From: Promethearchaeota archaeon
Lineage (GTDB): Archaea; Asgardarchaeota; Lokiarchaeia; Sigyniarchaeales; SOKP01
Assembly (NCBI GenBank): GCA_019058365.1
Contig: JAHPZE010000027.1
Location: 1 to 61,999 of the forward strand
Direction of reading: 5' to 3'
DNA length: 61,999 bases
A program made the position numbers and the translations under genes. Shown piece by piece: positions 29,168 to 37,675 of this stretch. The notes under the pieces are model-generated. The model was not told the DNA's origin. It ran no database searches and saw only the letters and a program-made list of their open reading frames with translations. Position 1 is the stretch's first letter; every line of letters starts with the position of its first letter.

Positions 29168-30709
29168 TTGAGTTTCATTCTTTTTAGAAAACTTCCGATT
29201 AACTACTTCGACACTATGTTTTTTGAGCCGAATAGTGAGCTTGATAACCCTAAGGAGAGCTTAGATCGATTACATTATGATGAAGAATTACACTCAACGG
29301 CAAGAGACTTTTTACGAGGGAAGAAATATAAAGGGTTCGATATAACTGTCGATGATTGGGTTAACTGGGAAGTACTAGCTTTACTTAAGGAGAAGTGGGA
29401 AAGCGGTGAAAAGATGAGTCAGCTAGAAAGAGTAATTAACGATGTTGCGGTGTTCTACATGGGTGGAAAAGATAAGGTCTCTGTCGCTGAGAAGGAAGAT
29501 GTATTGACAACCGAACAATTTATCGATTATCTTCTGGAAGAAATAAAGAAATTTGAACCAGATTTTAGGGAGCTTTCATTAACTCAACTAAGAATTGAGG
29601 TTAGTAAAATTATAAAAGATTCTAGTTATTTCTTAAAGCATGTTGTAGCTCGACTTAAGAATTCAAATGATATCAAGACTTATAATCCGAAATATACATT
29701 TTCAGAGGAGCTTCTAGATTTGTTTGGAGATAGATTGGAAGAGAAATATGGCGAAAGAGCAAAGACTTGTCTCAATATAATTGAAAAATATAGAGCTTCT
29801 AATGAGTTAAAGGTATATTCGAAGCAGCAATATCATTACCATAATCCAAATCTTGATAGTCGATTTTTTAGTAGATTAGACACAGAAGATAAAGGTTATT
29901 GGTTTGGGTTTATGCTATCTGATGGATCAATCACTCTTGGAAATGATGATATAGTTCGCTACCAGATAGCAATCGAATTGTCTATTAAAGATAAGGATCA
30001 GTTAGTGAGATTTTGTCAAACTGTAGGAATAGACCCCACGAAAATTGGTAAGAGAACACGAGAAATAGATGGGACGGAATATGAAGTGGCTTATATAGAA
30101 TTTACTTGTAAAGAAATGACTCAAGATTTGAGAGCCCTTGGATATTTTGAATTTAAAGAGGGTGGCAAGCTCCCTTCCTTTGAAGGTTTTACTTCTGACA
30201 TTCAAAGAGCTATTGTGTTAGGTGTTTTTGATGGTGATGGTATTCAAGGAACAAGTAAAATATCTACCACAAATGTACAATTTTTACACCAATTAAAAGA
30301 ATATTATGATATCAAATATGAAGTGAGAAAGAAAATTGATATCGATGCTGATTATATTAATAACAATCCTATAAGACCCACTAAGAATCTTTACAGTTTA
30401 TCCCTTGGAGCGACCTTATTTAACAGCCTTCTTAATAATTACAGGAATAGTATGAATAGAAAAAGAATCATATTAGATGAATATCGAGATAAGTATGATA
30501 ATTTAAAAGATTTAATTGGTAGTAAAGACCATTTACAAAACATGGTTAATAATTTCCCTAGGAGTTGGTTAGCTCGACACTTTAATTGTGATGTTAGAAC
30601 CTTAAATAAACTTTGCACTGAATGGGACATTGAACTACAAAAAAATGGTTTTTGGACATTTGATAAATTAGAAGAAGCTCGTGAGAAATTCGACAAATTA
30701 TTCAAATAA
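29168..30709 (+). CDS. LAGLIDADG homing-endonuclease-type protein
   Basis: 513 aa, TTG start (first ATG at 29216). About 200 residues of an unrecognised helical N-terminal region precede a LAGLIDADG domain with two motif copies: YWFGFMLSDGSI near residue 240 and AIVLGVFDGDGI near residue 353. Both acidic catalytic residues are present, so it may be active. The C-terminus (NNFPRSWLARHFNCDVRTLNKLC) looks like a DNA-binding helix-turn-helix. It is free-standing, not inside an intein. It lies directly upstream of intron-containing EF-1A. Codon use does not look foreign. Confidence 0.82.
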   Translation: MSFILFRKLPINYFDTMFFEPNSELDNPKESLDRLHYDEELHSTARDFLRGKKYKGFDITVDDWVNWEVLALLKEKWESGEKMSQLERVINDVAVFYMGGKDKVSVAEKEDVLTTEQFIDYLLEEIKKFEPDFRELSLTQLRIEVSKIIKDSSYFLKHVVARLKNSNDIKTYNPKYTFSEELLDLFGDRLEEKYGERAKTCLNIIEKYRASNELKVYSKQQYHYHNPNLDSRFFSRLDTEDKGYWFGFMLSDGSITLGNDDIVRYQIAIELSIKDKDQLVRFCQTVGIDPTKIGKRTREIDGTEYEVAYIEFTCKEMTQDLRALGYFEFKEGGKLPSFEGFTSDIQRAIVLGVFDGDGIQGTSKISTTNVQFLHQLKEYYDIKYEVRKKIDIDADYINNNPIRPTKNLYSLSLGATLFNSLLNNYRNSMNRKRIILDEYRDKYDNLKDLIGSKDHLQNMVNNFPRSWLARHFNCDVRTLNKLCTEWDIELQKNGFWTFDKLEEAREKFDKLFK

Positions 30710-30825
30710 TTTTTTTTATTTCGATTTATTTTTCTAGATTTTTTATGGAAAATTCTCCTAATTTCTACATTTTAGATTTTCCTAACTTACCTTGAATTAA
30801 AAGAAGTATGAAATTTCCAAAAGAT

Positions 30826-30865
30826 TATAGTAAAAATTATAAATTCATAGACATTTACAAATAAC
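30826..30865 (+). promoter_or_regulatory. EF-1A promoter module
   Basis: TATA-like TATAGTAAAAATTATAAA with following CATTTACAA, about 60 bases before the EF-1A ATG. The same module precedes the LAGLIDADG gene and, more loosely, occurs at 27015-27057. Confidence 0.45.
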
Positions 30866-30926
30866 ATCTATTAAAAATTATTTAAAATTATTTTAGATAA
30901 AAATTACAATTTATGAATGATTTATA

Positions 30927-32263
30927 ATGAGTTCGAAACTAAAAGAACATTTGAATTTAGTGATAATAGGGCACATCGATCATGGAAAGATTTAGTTTAA
31001 ATAAAACTCAATCCCATAGAATCAACCATGATGGGCGCTATGCTTATTGAAACAGGCGCAGTTACAGATAGAGAAGCTCGTGAATTAGACAAACTCGCAA
31101 AAGAATACGATAGAGATTCTTGGTCTTATGCCTTTGTTTTTGACAGATTAAAAGAGGAGAGACAGCGTGGCATCACAATTGACTTAGCATTTAGAAAATT
31201 TGAGACTAAAACAAAGTATTTCACTATCATTGATGCACCTGGCCATGCTGACTTCGTAAAAAATATGATTACTGGTGCAAGCCAAGCTGATGCTGCTATC
31301 TTAGTAGTATCTGGGAAGAAAGGTGAAATGGAAGTTGGGATCGCAGCTAATGGACAAACTCGTGAACATGCTTATTTAGCTCAAACATTAGGTGTAAAAC
31401 AACTAGTCGTTGCTATCAATAAAGCAGATGTTTATGAGTATTCTGAGGCAAGATTTAATGAATGTAAGGAAGCAGTTGGAGATCTTCTAAAAAACATAGG
31501 ATTTAAGCTCAAGGATGTACCCTTTGTCCCTACTTCTGGCATGCAAATGGAAAATCTTTCAAAGAAAAGCGATAAAATGCCATGGTATAATGGTCCAACC
31601 TTGATTGAAGCTATTGATCAATTTGTCCTTCCTGAAAAACCAACTGGTAAACCTTTGAGACTACCCATCCAAGATTGCTATAAAATTAAGGGAACTGGTG
31701 TAGTCCCCGTTGGTAGAGTAGAGACTGGAATATTAAAGAAAGGAGATAAAATTATTATTATGCCCACTGGATTTCAAGGTGAAATCCGAAGTATCGAAAT
31801 GCATCATGAAGAAATTCCACAAGCTATCCCTGGAGATAACGTAGGATTTAGTATTAGGGGCATTACATTGGCAGATGCAAGTAGAGGAGATTGTTTAGGA
31901 CATCCTAGTGATCCACCAACTGTAGTTACTCCAAAAGGAAAATGGACGGGACAGATTATTGTTATTTGGCATCCTACAGCAATAGCCCAAGGTTACACTC
32001 CGGTAATTCATGCACATACAGCACAAGTAGCTGCAAAGTTTACGAGTTTAGTTAAAAAATTAGATCAGAAAACTGGGGCTGTAATTGAAGACTCACCTAA
32101 GTTTCTTAAAAAGAATGAAGCTGCCATCGTAGAGCTATCTCCGATTAAGAAAATGTGTCTTGAAAAGTATGAAGTAATTCCAGAAATGGGCCGATTCGCA
32201 GTACGCGATATGGGTCGTACCGTATGTGTAGGGATTGTGAAGGACATAGTTACAGGCGCATAA
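30927..32263 (+). CDS. tuf: Translation elongation factor EF-1A, interrupted by a 32-nt intron in the P-loop
   Basis: The ATG at 30927 begins SSKLKEHLNLVIIGHIDHGK, but a stop (TAG 30993) follows two codons after. Joining 30927-30987 to 31020-32263 gives an intact 434-aa EF-1A with GHIDHGKST. Switch II DAPGHADF, NKAD and domain II/III blocks follow (TGVVPVGRVETGILKKGD; GRFAVRDMGRTVCVGIV). It delivers aminoacyl-tRNA to the ribosome. The intron splits the P-loop Lys21 codon after its first base. The ATG at 31028 alone would lack the P-loop and could not bind GTP. It is the only EF-1A in the window. Confidence 0.95.
30988..31019 (+). other. Archaeal BHB (tRNA-type) pre-mRNA intron in EF-1A, 32 nt
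   Basis: The central helix is ATGG (30982-30985) with CCAT (31014-31017), four perfect pairs. Bulges are AAA (30986-30988) and AGA (31018-31020). The intronic stem is GATT (30989-30992) with AATC (31010-31013), then one mismatch, then AGTTT (30994-30998) with AAACT (31004-31008), closing a five-base loop. Symmetric cuts after the second base of each bulge remove 30988-31019 and recreate GGA-AAA-TCA-ACC (GKST). The outer helix is weak (GAT with ATC, one unpaired C). Length and frame cannot be explained as peptide insertion because the insert is not a multiple of three. Confidence 0.9.
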
Positions 32264-32272
32264 TTCGTCTAT

Positions 32273-32289
32273 AGTTTTTGATTTTTTTT
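32273..32289 (+). terminator. Oligo-T terminator after EF-1A
   Basis: Two T runs (TTTTT and TTTTTTTT) 10-26 bases after the EF-1A stop, the usual archaeal intrinsic terminator form. Confidence 0.4.
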
Positions 32290-32420
32290 CATTATAATTT
32301 ATATCCTTATTTATTTTTTTAAATACTCTATTTTTATTTAGAATCAATTTAATTCAAAACTAAAATTTCCTTTATATTCTATTAGGATATTCCCATGATA
32401 CACGAATAATATTTTCTTTT

Positions 32421-32954
32421 TTGAAGTTTAATTTGCCTTTTCTACTTAAGAAGGTTCTATTTAGAAAAGGTTGATTTAAAGTTCTTTCGACTAAAACAAA
32501 AATTTGTGTATTAGGGTTGAGCAGTGTTGGAAAATCATCACTCTTAAGTTTACTCCAAGGTCGTGAAATAACGAAAGAAACAAATCCAACGGTAGGATTA
32601 GAAATCGAAGATTCAATTCTTAATGGGAAAAAGGTTAATATATGGGATTTTGGAGGACAAGAACGGTTTAGATTCATGTGGGAGGATTTTCTGAGAGGAG
32701 CAGGCTTAACTGTTTTTGTATGTGATTCTACAGAAGATAACATAACAAAAACAAAAGAAATTTACAATAAATTTTCACGTTATATGAATACAAAAATTAT
32801 TGCCATAGCAAATAAACAAGATCTTCCTAGTGCCTTAAGTGCAAAGAAAGTTCAAAAGAAGTTAGGTATTCAAACATATGGAATGTCTGCAATAAGGGCA
32901 GATTTACGAGATAGAATTCGTGAAATTTTAGAATATGAAATTGAAACAGAGTAA
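32421..32954 (+). CDS. Arf/Ras-superfamily small GTPase, 5' end interrupted
   Basis: The G-domain is complete: KICVLGLSSVGKSS P-loop, WDFGGQERFRFMWEDFLRGA switch II, ANKQD and MSAI. Start codons are absent between the in-frame TGA (32472-32474) and the P-loop, and the called start (TTG 32517) would delete strand 1. Upstream of the TGA the frame is open and reads from TTG 32421 KFNLPFLLKKVLFRKG, like the amphipathic N-terminus of Arf proteins. Removing a candidate 33-nt BHB intron (32457-32489) gives a 166-aa protein, the usual length. Arf-like proteins are a hallmark of Asgard archaea. The switch I Thr context is ETNPTVGLEI. Confidence 0.75.
32457..32489 (+). other. Candidate third BHB intron (33 nt) in the small GTPase gene
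   Basis: Removal keeps frame, deletes the TGA and joins ...LLKKV to TKTKICVLGL. Central helix AAGG (32451-32454) with CTTT (32484-32487), one G-U. Bulges TTC (32455-32457) and CGA (32488-32490). The outer helix AG/CT continues with TT/AA after one mismatch. The inner helix starts with a U-U mismatch and then four pairs (one G-U). Weaker than the two other introns. A competing perfect 9-bp hairpin (CCTTTTCTA 32436-32444 with TAGAAAAGG 32462-32470) spans the 5' site. Confidence 0.35.
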
Positions 32955-32970
32955 AAAGAAATTTAAAATC

Positions 32971-33531
32971 TTAAAATAATTTTCCAATTAAATGTGCTAA
33001 TCTTACAGATTCCGGCAATTTGGAATCTATACAGATTTTTTTTAAGAGAGATTCCACTTCCTTAACTTCAATACCTTTACAATGAAAATATAATTTTGAC
33101 ATTCCCCCTGCAGTATCAATCTCCGTTTCATATAAATTTCCCGCACCAATAATATATTTCAATTTGTTTTTATAGGTATTTGGGAATTTATTGATAAGAG
33201 CTTTCTTTACAGAGTCAAAATCTACTTCTCTCTCAGTTATAGCAATAATAGGTTTATAGATTTCTGAATAGATTTTATCTAAATTTACTAAATTAAATCC
33301 ACCAAAAGTTATTGAATGAGTGATAACATATTGTACTTGCTGTTCGTTTTCTTTAACTAATTTTATCAATTTTTCAGTAGCATCCTCACCATCTATCATG
33401 ATTTTATCTCGAATAACACCTACCATTCTTGTTCCTTGACAAATGACCCCAATTAATTGGGTATGCTTTATCTCTGAGTGTAATTCAAAAACAGCATCAT
33501 CAAATCCAATTGTTATAGGGTTATCTTTCAT
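32971..33531 (-). CDS. DUF99/UPF0215 family protein (endonuclease V-like fold)
   Basis: 186 aa. Matches the DUF99 layout: PITIGFDDAVFELH at the N-terminus, VGVIRDKIMIDGEDATEKL, VITHSITFGGFNLVNL and PIIAITEREVDFDSVKKAL. The family is related to endonuclease V, but its biochemical role is not established. Last gene of a leftward operon: csl4, a small protein, rpoL, an RNase III-like protein and this gene, with four bases between it and the previous stop. Confidence 0.7.
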   Translation of the reverse strand: MKDNPITIGFDDAVFELHSEIKHTQLIGVICQGTRMVGVIRDKIMIDGEDATEKLIKLVKENEQQVQYVITHSITFGGFNLVNLDKIYSEIYKPIIAITEREVDFDSVKKALINKFPNTYKNKLKYIIGAGNLYETEIDTAGGMSKLYFHCKGIEVKEVESLLKKICIDSKLPESVRLAHLIGKLF

Positions 33532-33535
33532 TTTT

Positions 33536-33988
33536 TTATTTTTCTGGTAAAAATTTTTTAATATAATTTAGAAGATTAGTAAATGCAATAGTTGCATTTT
33601 TAATTTCTTCGTTTCTATTGTATAAATCTCCAGAAAGATTATCTGCTAAAAAATCAACCAACTCTTTTAAAGTCATTTTATTACTAAACCATACATAAGC
33701 TACTAGTGCTTCAACAGTATCCGCAAGATCATGAGCATCAGCTCTAGTTTTTGCGAAAATTTTCATATTTGCATTTTTTAAAGCTGTTTCTAAGATAGTT
33801 TTACTTACTTTTTTACCTGTTCTAATAATTTTTTCATTAAGATTATTTTTCGTTAAAAAAATAGATTTTGCAACGGAATAAGCTAAGTTTACGATACCAT
33901 CTCCAATTTTAGCTAAACCTTTATCGGTTCCGATAATTTTTTGTGATTTATTAAGATTTAAATCTGAAATTAAAAACTCGTAATCCAT
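33536..33988 (-). CDS. Archaeal RNase III-like helical protein
   Basis: 150 aa. DKGLAKIGDGIVNLAYSVAKS and KTRADAHDLADTVEALVAYVW resemble the two acidic motifs of RNase III-domain proteins (GDAxxxF and E/DxxxDxxEAL). No dsRNA-binding domain. Its place beside csl4 (exosome) and rpoL suggests a role in RNA processing. Assigned by motif appearance only; it could be a non-catalytic relative. Confidence 0.5.
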   Translation of the reverse strand: MDYEFLISDLNLNKSQKIIGTDKGLAKIGDGIVNLAYSVAKSIFLTKNNLNEKIIRTGKKVSKTILETALKNANMKIFAKTRADAHDLADTVEALVAYVWFSNKMTLKELVDFLADNLSGDLYNRNEEIKNATIAFTNLLNYIKKFLPEK

Positions 33989-34042
33989 TAAGATAAGTTG
34001 AATTAAGGCTTCTTATAAAGTTTTATAAAAAAGAGAATAATC

Positions 34043-34537
34043 TTAGGTTAGGTTTTTGAATAATTTTTGAACTTTTACTACTTCTTCTCTTAATAATTCA
34101 ATTCCTTTATGCAAAATATCTTTAATTTTGTAATCTTTTTCAAGACGGATGTATATAGTTGCGGGTTCTAATTTAGTATATTTGTATGCCGCTATATTAA
34201 CACCCTCAATAGTTAATAAATGCTTTACAAGTATATTGCATAATCCATGTGATTGACCTTCAATAAATAATTCATAATCATTTATACCCCGTCCTTTTTT
34301 TATTTCGACGTTGAGATATTTATAGTTGGGAAATCGAGCTTCTTCTTCAAGTTCAAACTCAAATTCTTCCTCTTCTATAGGTTCTTCAAGCGATATGGGT
34401 TTTGTTTCTGTTTCACTTTTTTCTTTTAATTTAGGATAGATGCTCTCAATTTCATCATCTTCTAAAAAATCATCCACAAAATCATCGATTTCATCTTCAT
34501 CTTTTTCTTCTGTTTTGACCGCTTTTTTTTTTGCCAT
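34043..34537 (-). CDS. rpoL: RNA polymerase subunit L (Rpb11-like) with acidic N-terminal extension
   Basis: 164 aa; RpoL itself is about 90-95 aa and occupies the C-terminal part (YLNVEIKKGRGINDYELFIEGQ; HGLCNILVKHLLTIEGVNIAAY). The first 65 residues are strongly acidic (DEIDDFVDDFLEDDEIES..., EEEEFEFELEEEARF), an unusual tail that may contact basic DNA-binding factors. RpoL pairs with RpoD in the polymerase assembly platform. Confidence 0.9.
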   Translation of the reverse strand: MAKKKAVKTEEKDEDEIDDFVDDFLEDDEIESIYPKLKEKSETETKPISLEEPIEEEEFEFELEEEARFPNYKYLNVEIKKGRGINDYELFIEGQSHGLCNILVKHLLTIEGVNIAAYKYTKLEPATIYIRLEKDYKIKDILHKGIELLREEVVKVQKLFKNLT

Positions 34538-34631
34538 TATTATTACTCTTACTGCAAAGGATTTGATAACTTTAATAAAGAATATACAAAATATAATAAA
34601 TTTTTTATGGTTTTATAAAAAAACTGATTTT

Positions 34632-34850
34632 TTACAAATACTGATTTGCTAAATCTTTTAATCTTTCAGATGCTAATTGCTGAAGGTCTTTTGAGCCGAA
34701 AAGTGTGACTTTTATGCTTTTTCCTTCAACAGAGACATTTAAATCAAGATAATTCACTTTTTTCTGAATACTTTCAAGAAATTTAACTATATTTTCCAGT
34801 GAACCACTATTATTATAGAAATGAATTATTTTTTTCGCGATTTTTTTCAC
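34632..34850 (-). CDS. Small conserved-context protein, possibly Pcc1-like
   Basis: 72 aa, GTG start. Predicted alpha-beta: a helix (SGSLENIVKFLESI), two strands (YLDLNVSVEGKSIKVTLFGS) and a helix (DLQQLASERLKDLA). Size and pattern resemble Pcc1 of the KEOPS complex, which often lies near exosome and rpo genes, but no signature residue proves it. It lies between csl4 and rpoL in the same operon. Confidence 0.4.
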   Translation of the reverse strand: MKKIAKKIIHFYNNSGSLENIVKFLESIQKKVNYLDLNVSVEGKSIKVTLFGSKDLQQLASERLKDLANQYL

Positions 34851-34887
34851 TAATAAACACTTAAATTTGTCTAAATAAAAAACACTT

Positions 34888-35499
34888 TTAAAATCTTAGA
34901 TTATTAGTTACATTTCCATAATCATTGGCGAGTTTTCTACTCTCCACGTTTCCACACCGTTCACATTTTAATTTATTATATCCTATTTTTGTGAGGGAAT
35001 TTCCACAGATTACACAATCTGCATAAATCACACCAAGAGTTTTTCCAGTAGTGCTTAATTTATATTCATTATACTCTTGTTCTACAACACGAGCGCGAAC
35101 GATGTCTGTTATTTGAAAAGCATCATGTATCTTTTCAACATACTTGTCTGAAATCTGTGATACATGGATGTTTCCAAAATAATTTGAATTAAAATGAATT
35201 TTTTTATTTATTGTATAAAAACTAATCCCGACGGAATAGAGACGTAAAAAAAGAATAACTCCAATAACAGTATCTCCAATTTTAACAACTTTACGATCTT
35301 TTTCTTGATGAGTGCTTATTTCAATTTTCTTTTCTTTGTTATTAACAGTAATCAAACCAGTTTTGGTTGCAAAAATTTTTCCATCTTTAATAAATGTAGA
35401 TTGTTTATCAGGGAGGAATTCCTCCACCACTCCGAGATATTGACCAGTTAAGACAATATCTTCATCATCAAAAGATTTTTTACTCAATAATATCAACAA
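34888..35499 (-). CDS. csl4: Exosome RNA-binding subunit Csl4
   Basis: 203 aa with tandem TTG codons at the start. An N-terminal domain (GQYLGVVEEFLPDKQSTFIKDG) is followed by an S1 domain (IGDTVIGVILFLRLYSVGISF; GNIHVSQISDKYV; FQITDIVRARVVE). A C-terminal zinc ribbon (CVICGNSLTK...CERCGNVESRKLA) completes the standard Csl4 order. It caps the Rrp41-Rrp42 ring. First gene of a five-gene leftward operon. Confidence 0.93.
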   Translation of the reverse strand: MLILLSKKSFDDEDIVLTGQYLGVVEEFLPDKQSTFIKDGKIFATKTGLITVNNKEKKIEISTHQEKDRKVVKIGDTVIGVILFLRLYSVGISFYTINKKIHFNSNYFGNIHVSQISDKYVEKIHDAFQITDIVRARVVEQEYNEYKLSTTGKTLGVIYADCVICGNSLTKIGYNKLKCERCGNVESRKLANDYGNVTNNLRF

Positions 35500-35601
35500 T
35501 AGTTTTTTAATTTCTCAAACTCTTTCTAACTTAAATATATATTATTAAAAAAGATAAATAAATTTAATGTATTAATTTTAAAAGAGTAAACATTTTTTCG
35601 G

Positions 35602-36246
35602 ATGAAATTTAACAAAAAAAATTTGATTTCTGTAATTCAAGGCACCGAATCATATAATAATCCTAAAATCGAATTAGAACAATATTGTATCGATGCATCT
35701 AGTGCAGTGGACATTATTTATTATGCAGGATTTGAATATAATGATATCAGTAATGCATTTATTATTGATTTAGGTGCCGGAACAGGAAGATTATCCATTG
35801 CAAGTGCCTTTTTCAATGCTAGTTATGTTTTAAGTGTTGATATTGATATAAAAGCGTTAAAAATTTTAAAAAAAAATGTCCTTACTCTTAATTTGAATCA
35901 GATTGTTTTTCCTATATGTGCTGATATTGAATACTTCGAAATTTCACCCAAAAACCTACCCAAGAGAATGAAAGTAACAACAATAATGAATCCTCCATTT
36001 GGAGTACAAACTAAATTTGCAGATAGACCTTTTTTGGATAGAGCCTTTAATTTTTCAGATATTGTATATTCCATTCATCTAGCAAATGAGAAAATTCAAA
36101 ATTTTATTTCAGATTACATCAAGAAATATCATTGGAAAATAGATAATATAATTCCCTTCAGCATGGTTCTAGAAAGAAGCTTTCCTTTTCACAGTCAAAA
36201 GACTAAAAAGATCAATGTTCATGTGTATAGATTTATTAAAAAATAA
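35602..36246 (+). CDS. METTL5-like N6-adenine RNA methyltransferase
   Basis: 214 aa. Rossmann SAM-binding motif IDLGAGTGRLSIASA (about residues 57-71) with LSVDID, and the catalytic motif NPPFGVQ (about 131-137) followed by KFADRPFLDRAF, the METTL5 pattern. Eukaryotic METTL5 methylates 18S rRNA A1832; the archaeal relative probably modifies rRNA, which is inference. Runs opposite to csl4 and converges on enolase. Confidence 0.82.
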   Translation: MKFNKKNLISVIQGTESYNNPKIELEQYCIDASSAVDIIYYAGFEYNDISNAFIIDLGAGTGRLSIASAFFNASYVLSVDIDIKALKILKKNVLTLNLNQIVFPICADIEYFEISPKNLPKRMKVTTIMNPPFGVQTKFADRPFLDRAFNFSDIVYSIHLANEKIQNFISDYIKKYHWKIDNIIPFSMVLERSFPFHSQKTKKINVHVYRFIKK

Positions 36247-36269
36247 TAAAAGAAATTGAAAAATTAGAA

Positions 36270-37574
36270 TTAGATAAAGTTTTTCCACGAATCTAAATTT
36301 ATAGGATATTTGGCATTATCTCCTAAAATCTCTTCAATTCTGAGTAGCTGATTGAACTTACAAACTCGATCTGATCTACATGTAGCACCAGTCTTAAGTT
36401 GACCTGTACATAACCCAACAGCTAAGTCTGCGATAAAAGTATCTTCTGTCTCACCAGAACGATGCGAAACCATAACATTAAAACCATTATTAAATGCCAT
36501 TTTAGCAGCTTTAATAGCTTCAGTCAAAGAACCGATTTGATTCACCTTTAACAATAAAGCATTTCCTGCTTTTTCATTTATAGCTTTTTGAAGAATTTTA
36601 ATATTTGTTACTGTCAGATCATCATCAACAATTTGAATAGATTTATCAACTTTAGCAGATAAATTCGAAAAGTTCCGAAAATCTTTTTCATCAAATGGGT
36701 CCTCAATGGATTTGAAAGGATATTCATGGATTAGATCCATATAATATTCTAATAACTCTTCTTCAGATAGCTTTTTGCCATCAATGTTATAAGACCCATC
36801 TTCAAAAAATTCACTCGCAGCAGCATCCATCCCCAATACAAAGTCTGTACCTACAAGAAATCCTGCGGTTTCAATTGCTTCAATTATTATTTCCACCGCT
36901 TCAGAGGTTAAAGATAAATTTGGAGCAAATCCTCCCTCATCACCCACATTTATTGCAGAAGGACCATATTTCTTTCTTAGCAATGTCTTTAATGTTTGAT
37001 ATACTTCAGCAACATTTTGTATTGCTTGAGAAAAAGAATTAGCACCTACGGGTAAGACCATAAATTCTTGGATTGATAAATTGTTCCCTGCATGCTCCCC
37101 TCCATTTATGATGTTACAGCAAGGAAGAGGAAGTAAATAATCTTCTCTAGTTTTATTATATGCTAAATTATAGAGATGTTCAAACAAGGGGACTTCAGAT
37201 AATTGAGAAGCTAATTTTGCTACTGCTAATGAAACAGATAAAATTGCATTAGCGCCTAAATTACTTTTATTTTCTGTACCATCAATAGAAATCATTTCTT
37301 CATCTATTTTTGTCTGTTCTCTCACATCAAATCCTAATAATTTTTTTCCCAATATTTCGTTTACATTAGCTACAGCTTTTAATACATGTTTTCCCATGAA
37401 TGCTTTTCCACCATCTCGTAGTTCAAGTGCCTCTAAAACACCTGTTGATGCGCCAGAAGGAACAGCTGCTCTGGAATAGCTTTTTCCCGCAAATACATCA
37501 GATTCAACAGTAGGGTTTCCTCTTGAATCTAAAATCCATCTAGATTTTATTTTAGTAATTTTATAATCAGTCAT
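36270..37574 (-). CDS. eno: Enolase (phosphopyruvate hydratase)
   Basis: 434 aa, full length. N-terminal SRGNPTVESDVF; catalytic NVGDEGGFAPNLS; Mg ligands in GMDAAASEFF, SIEDPFDEKDF and VDDDLTVT; catalytic Lys region LLLKVNQIGSLTEAI; VMVSHRSGETEDTFIADLAVG. Interconverts 2-phosphoglycerate and phosphoenolpyruvate in the cytoplasm. Monocistronic; divergent from rfcS. Confidence 0.98.
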   Translation of the reverse strand: MTDYKITKIKSRWILDSRGNPTVESDVFAGKSYSRAAVPSGASTGVLEALELRDGGKAFMGKHVLKAVANVNEILGKKLLGFDVREQTKIDEEMISIDGTENKSNLGANAILSVSLAVAKLASQLSEVPLFEHLYNLAYNKTREDYLLPLPCCNIINGGEHAGNNLSIQEFMVLPVGANSFSQAIQNVAEVYQTLKTLLRKKYGPSAINVGDEGGFAPNLSLTSEAVEIIIEAIETAGFLVGTDFVLGMDAAASEFFEDGSYNIDGKKLSEEELLEYYMDLIHEYPFKSIEDPFDEKDFRNFSNLSAKVDKSIQIVDDDLTVTNIKILQKAINEKAGNALLLKVNQIGSLTEAIKAAKMAFNNGFNVMVSHRSGETEDTFIADLAVGLCTGQLKTGATCRSDRVCKFNQLLRIEEILGDNAKYPINLDSWKNFI

Positions 37575-37675
37575 ATAAATCTTAATCTTTTTTATTAGAT
37601 ATGAATATTAATAAAGAATTAAGAAAATTTAATTCTTAATATAATTATTTAAAATTCAAATCACATCTAAAAAAT

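Noticed and set aside
29168..30709. Intein in or near EF-1A
   Set aside because: The LAGLIDADG protein has no recognisable splice-site Cys/Ser start or HN-Cys end and is not in frame with EF-1A; it is a separate gene.
30990..31021. Reading the EF-1A interruption as a frameshift or sequencing error
   Set aside because: A 32-base insertion with a strict BHB fold whose predicted cuts restore the P-loop is far too specific for an error.
32395..32409. ATG at 32395 as the start of the small GTPase via a large intron
   Set aside because: A central helix can be found by chance (CGAA/TTCG) but neither flanking helix pairs; the TTG 32421 with a short intron is more economical.
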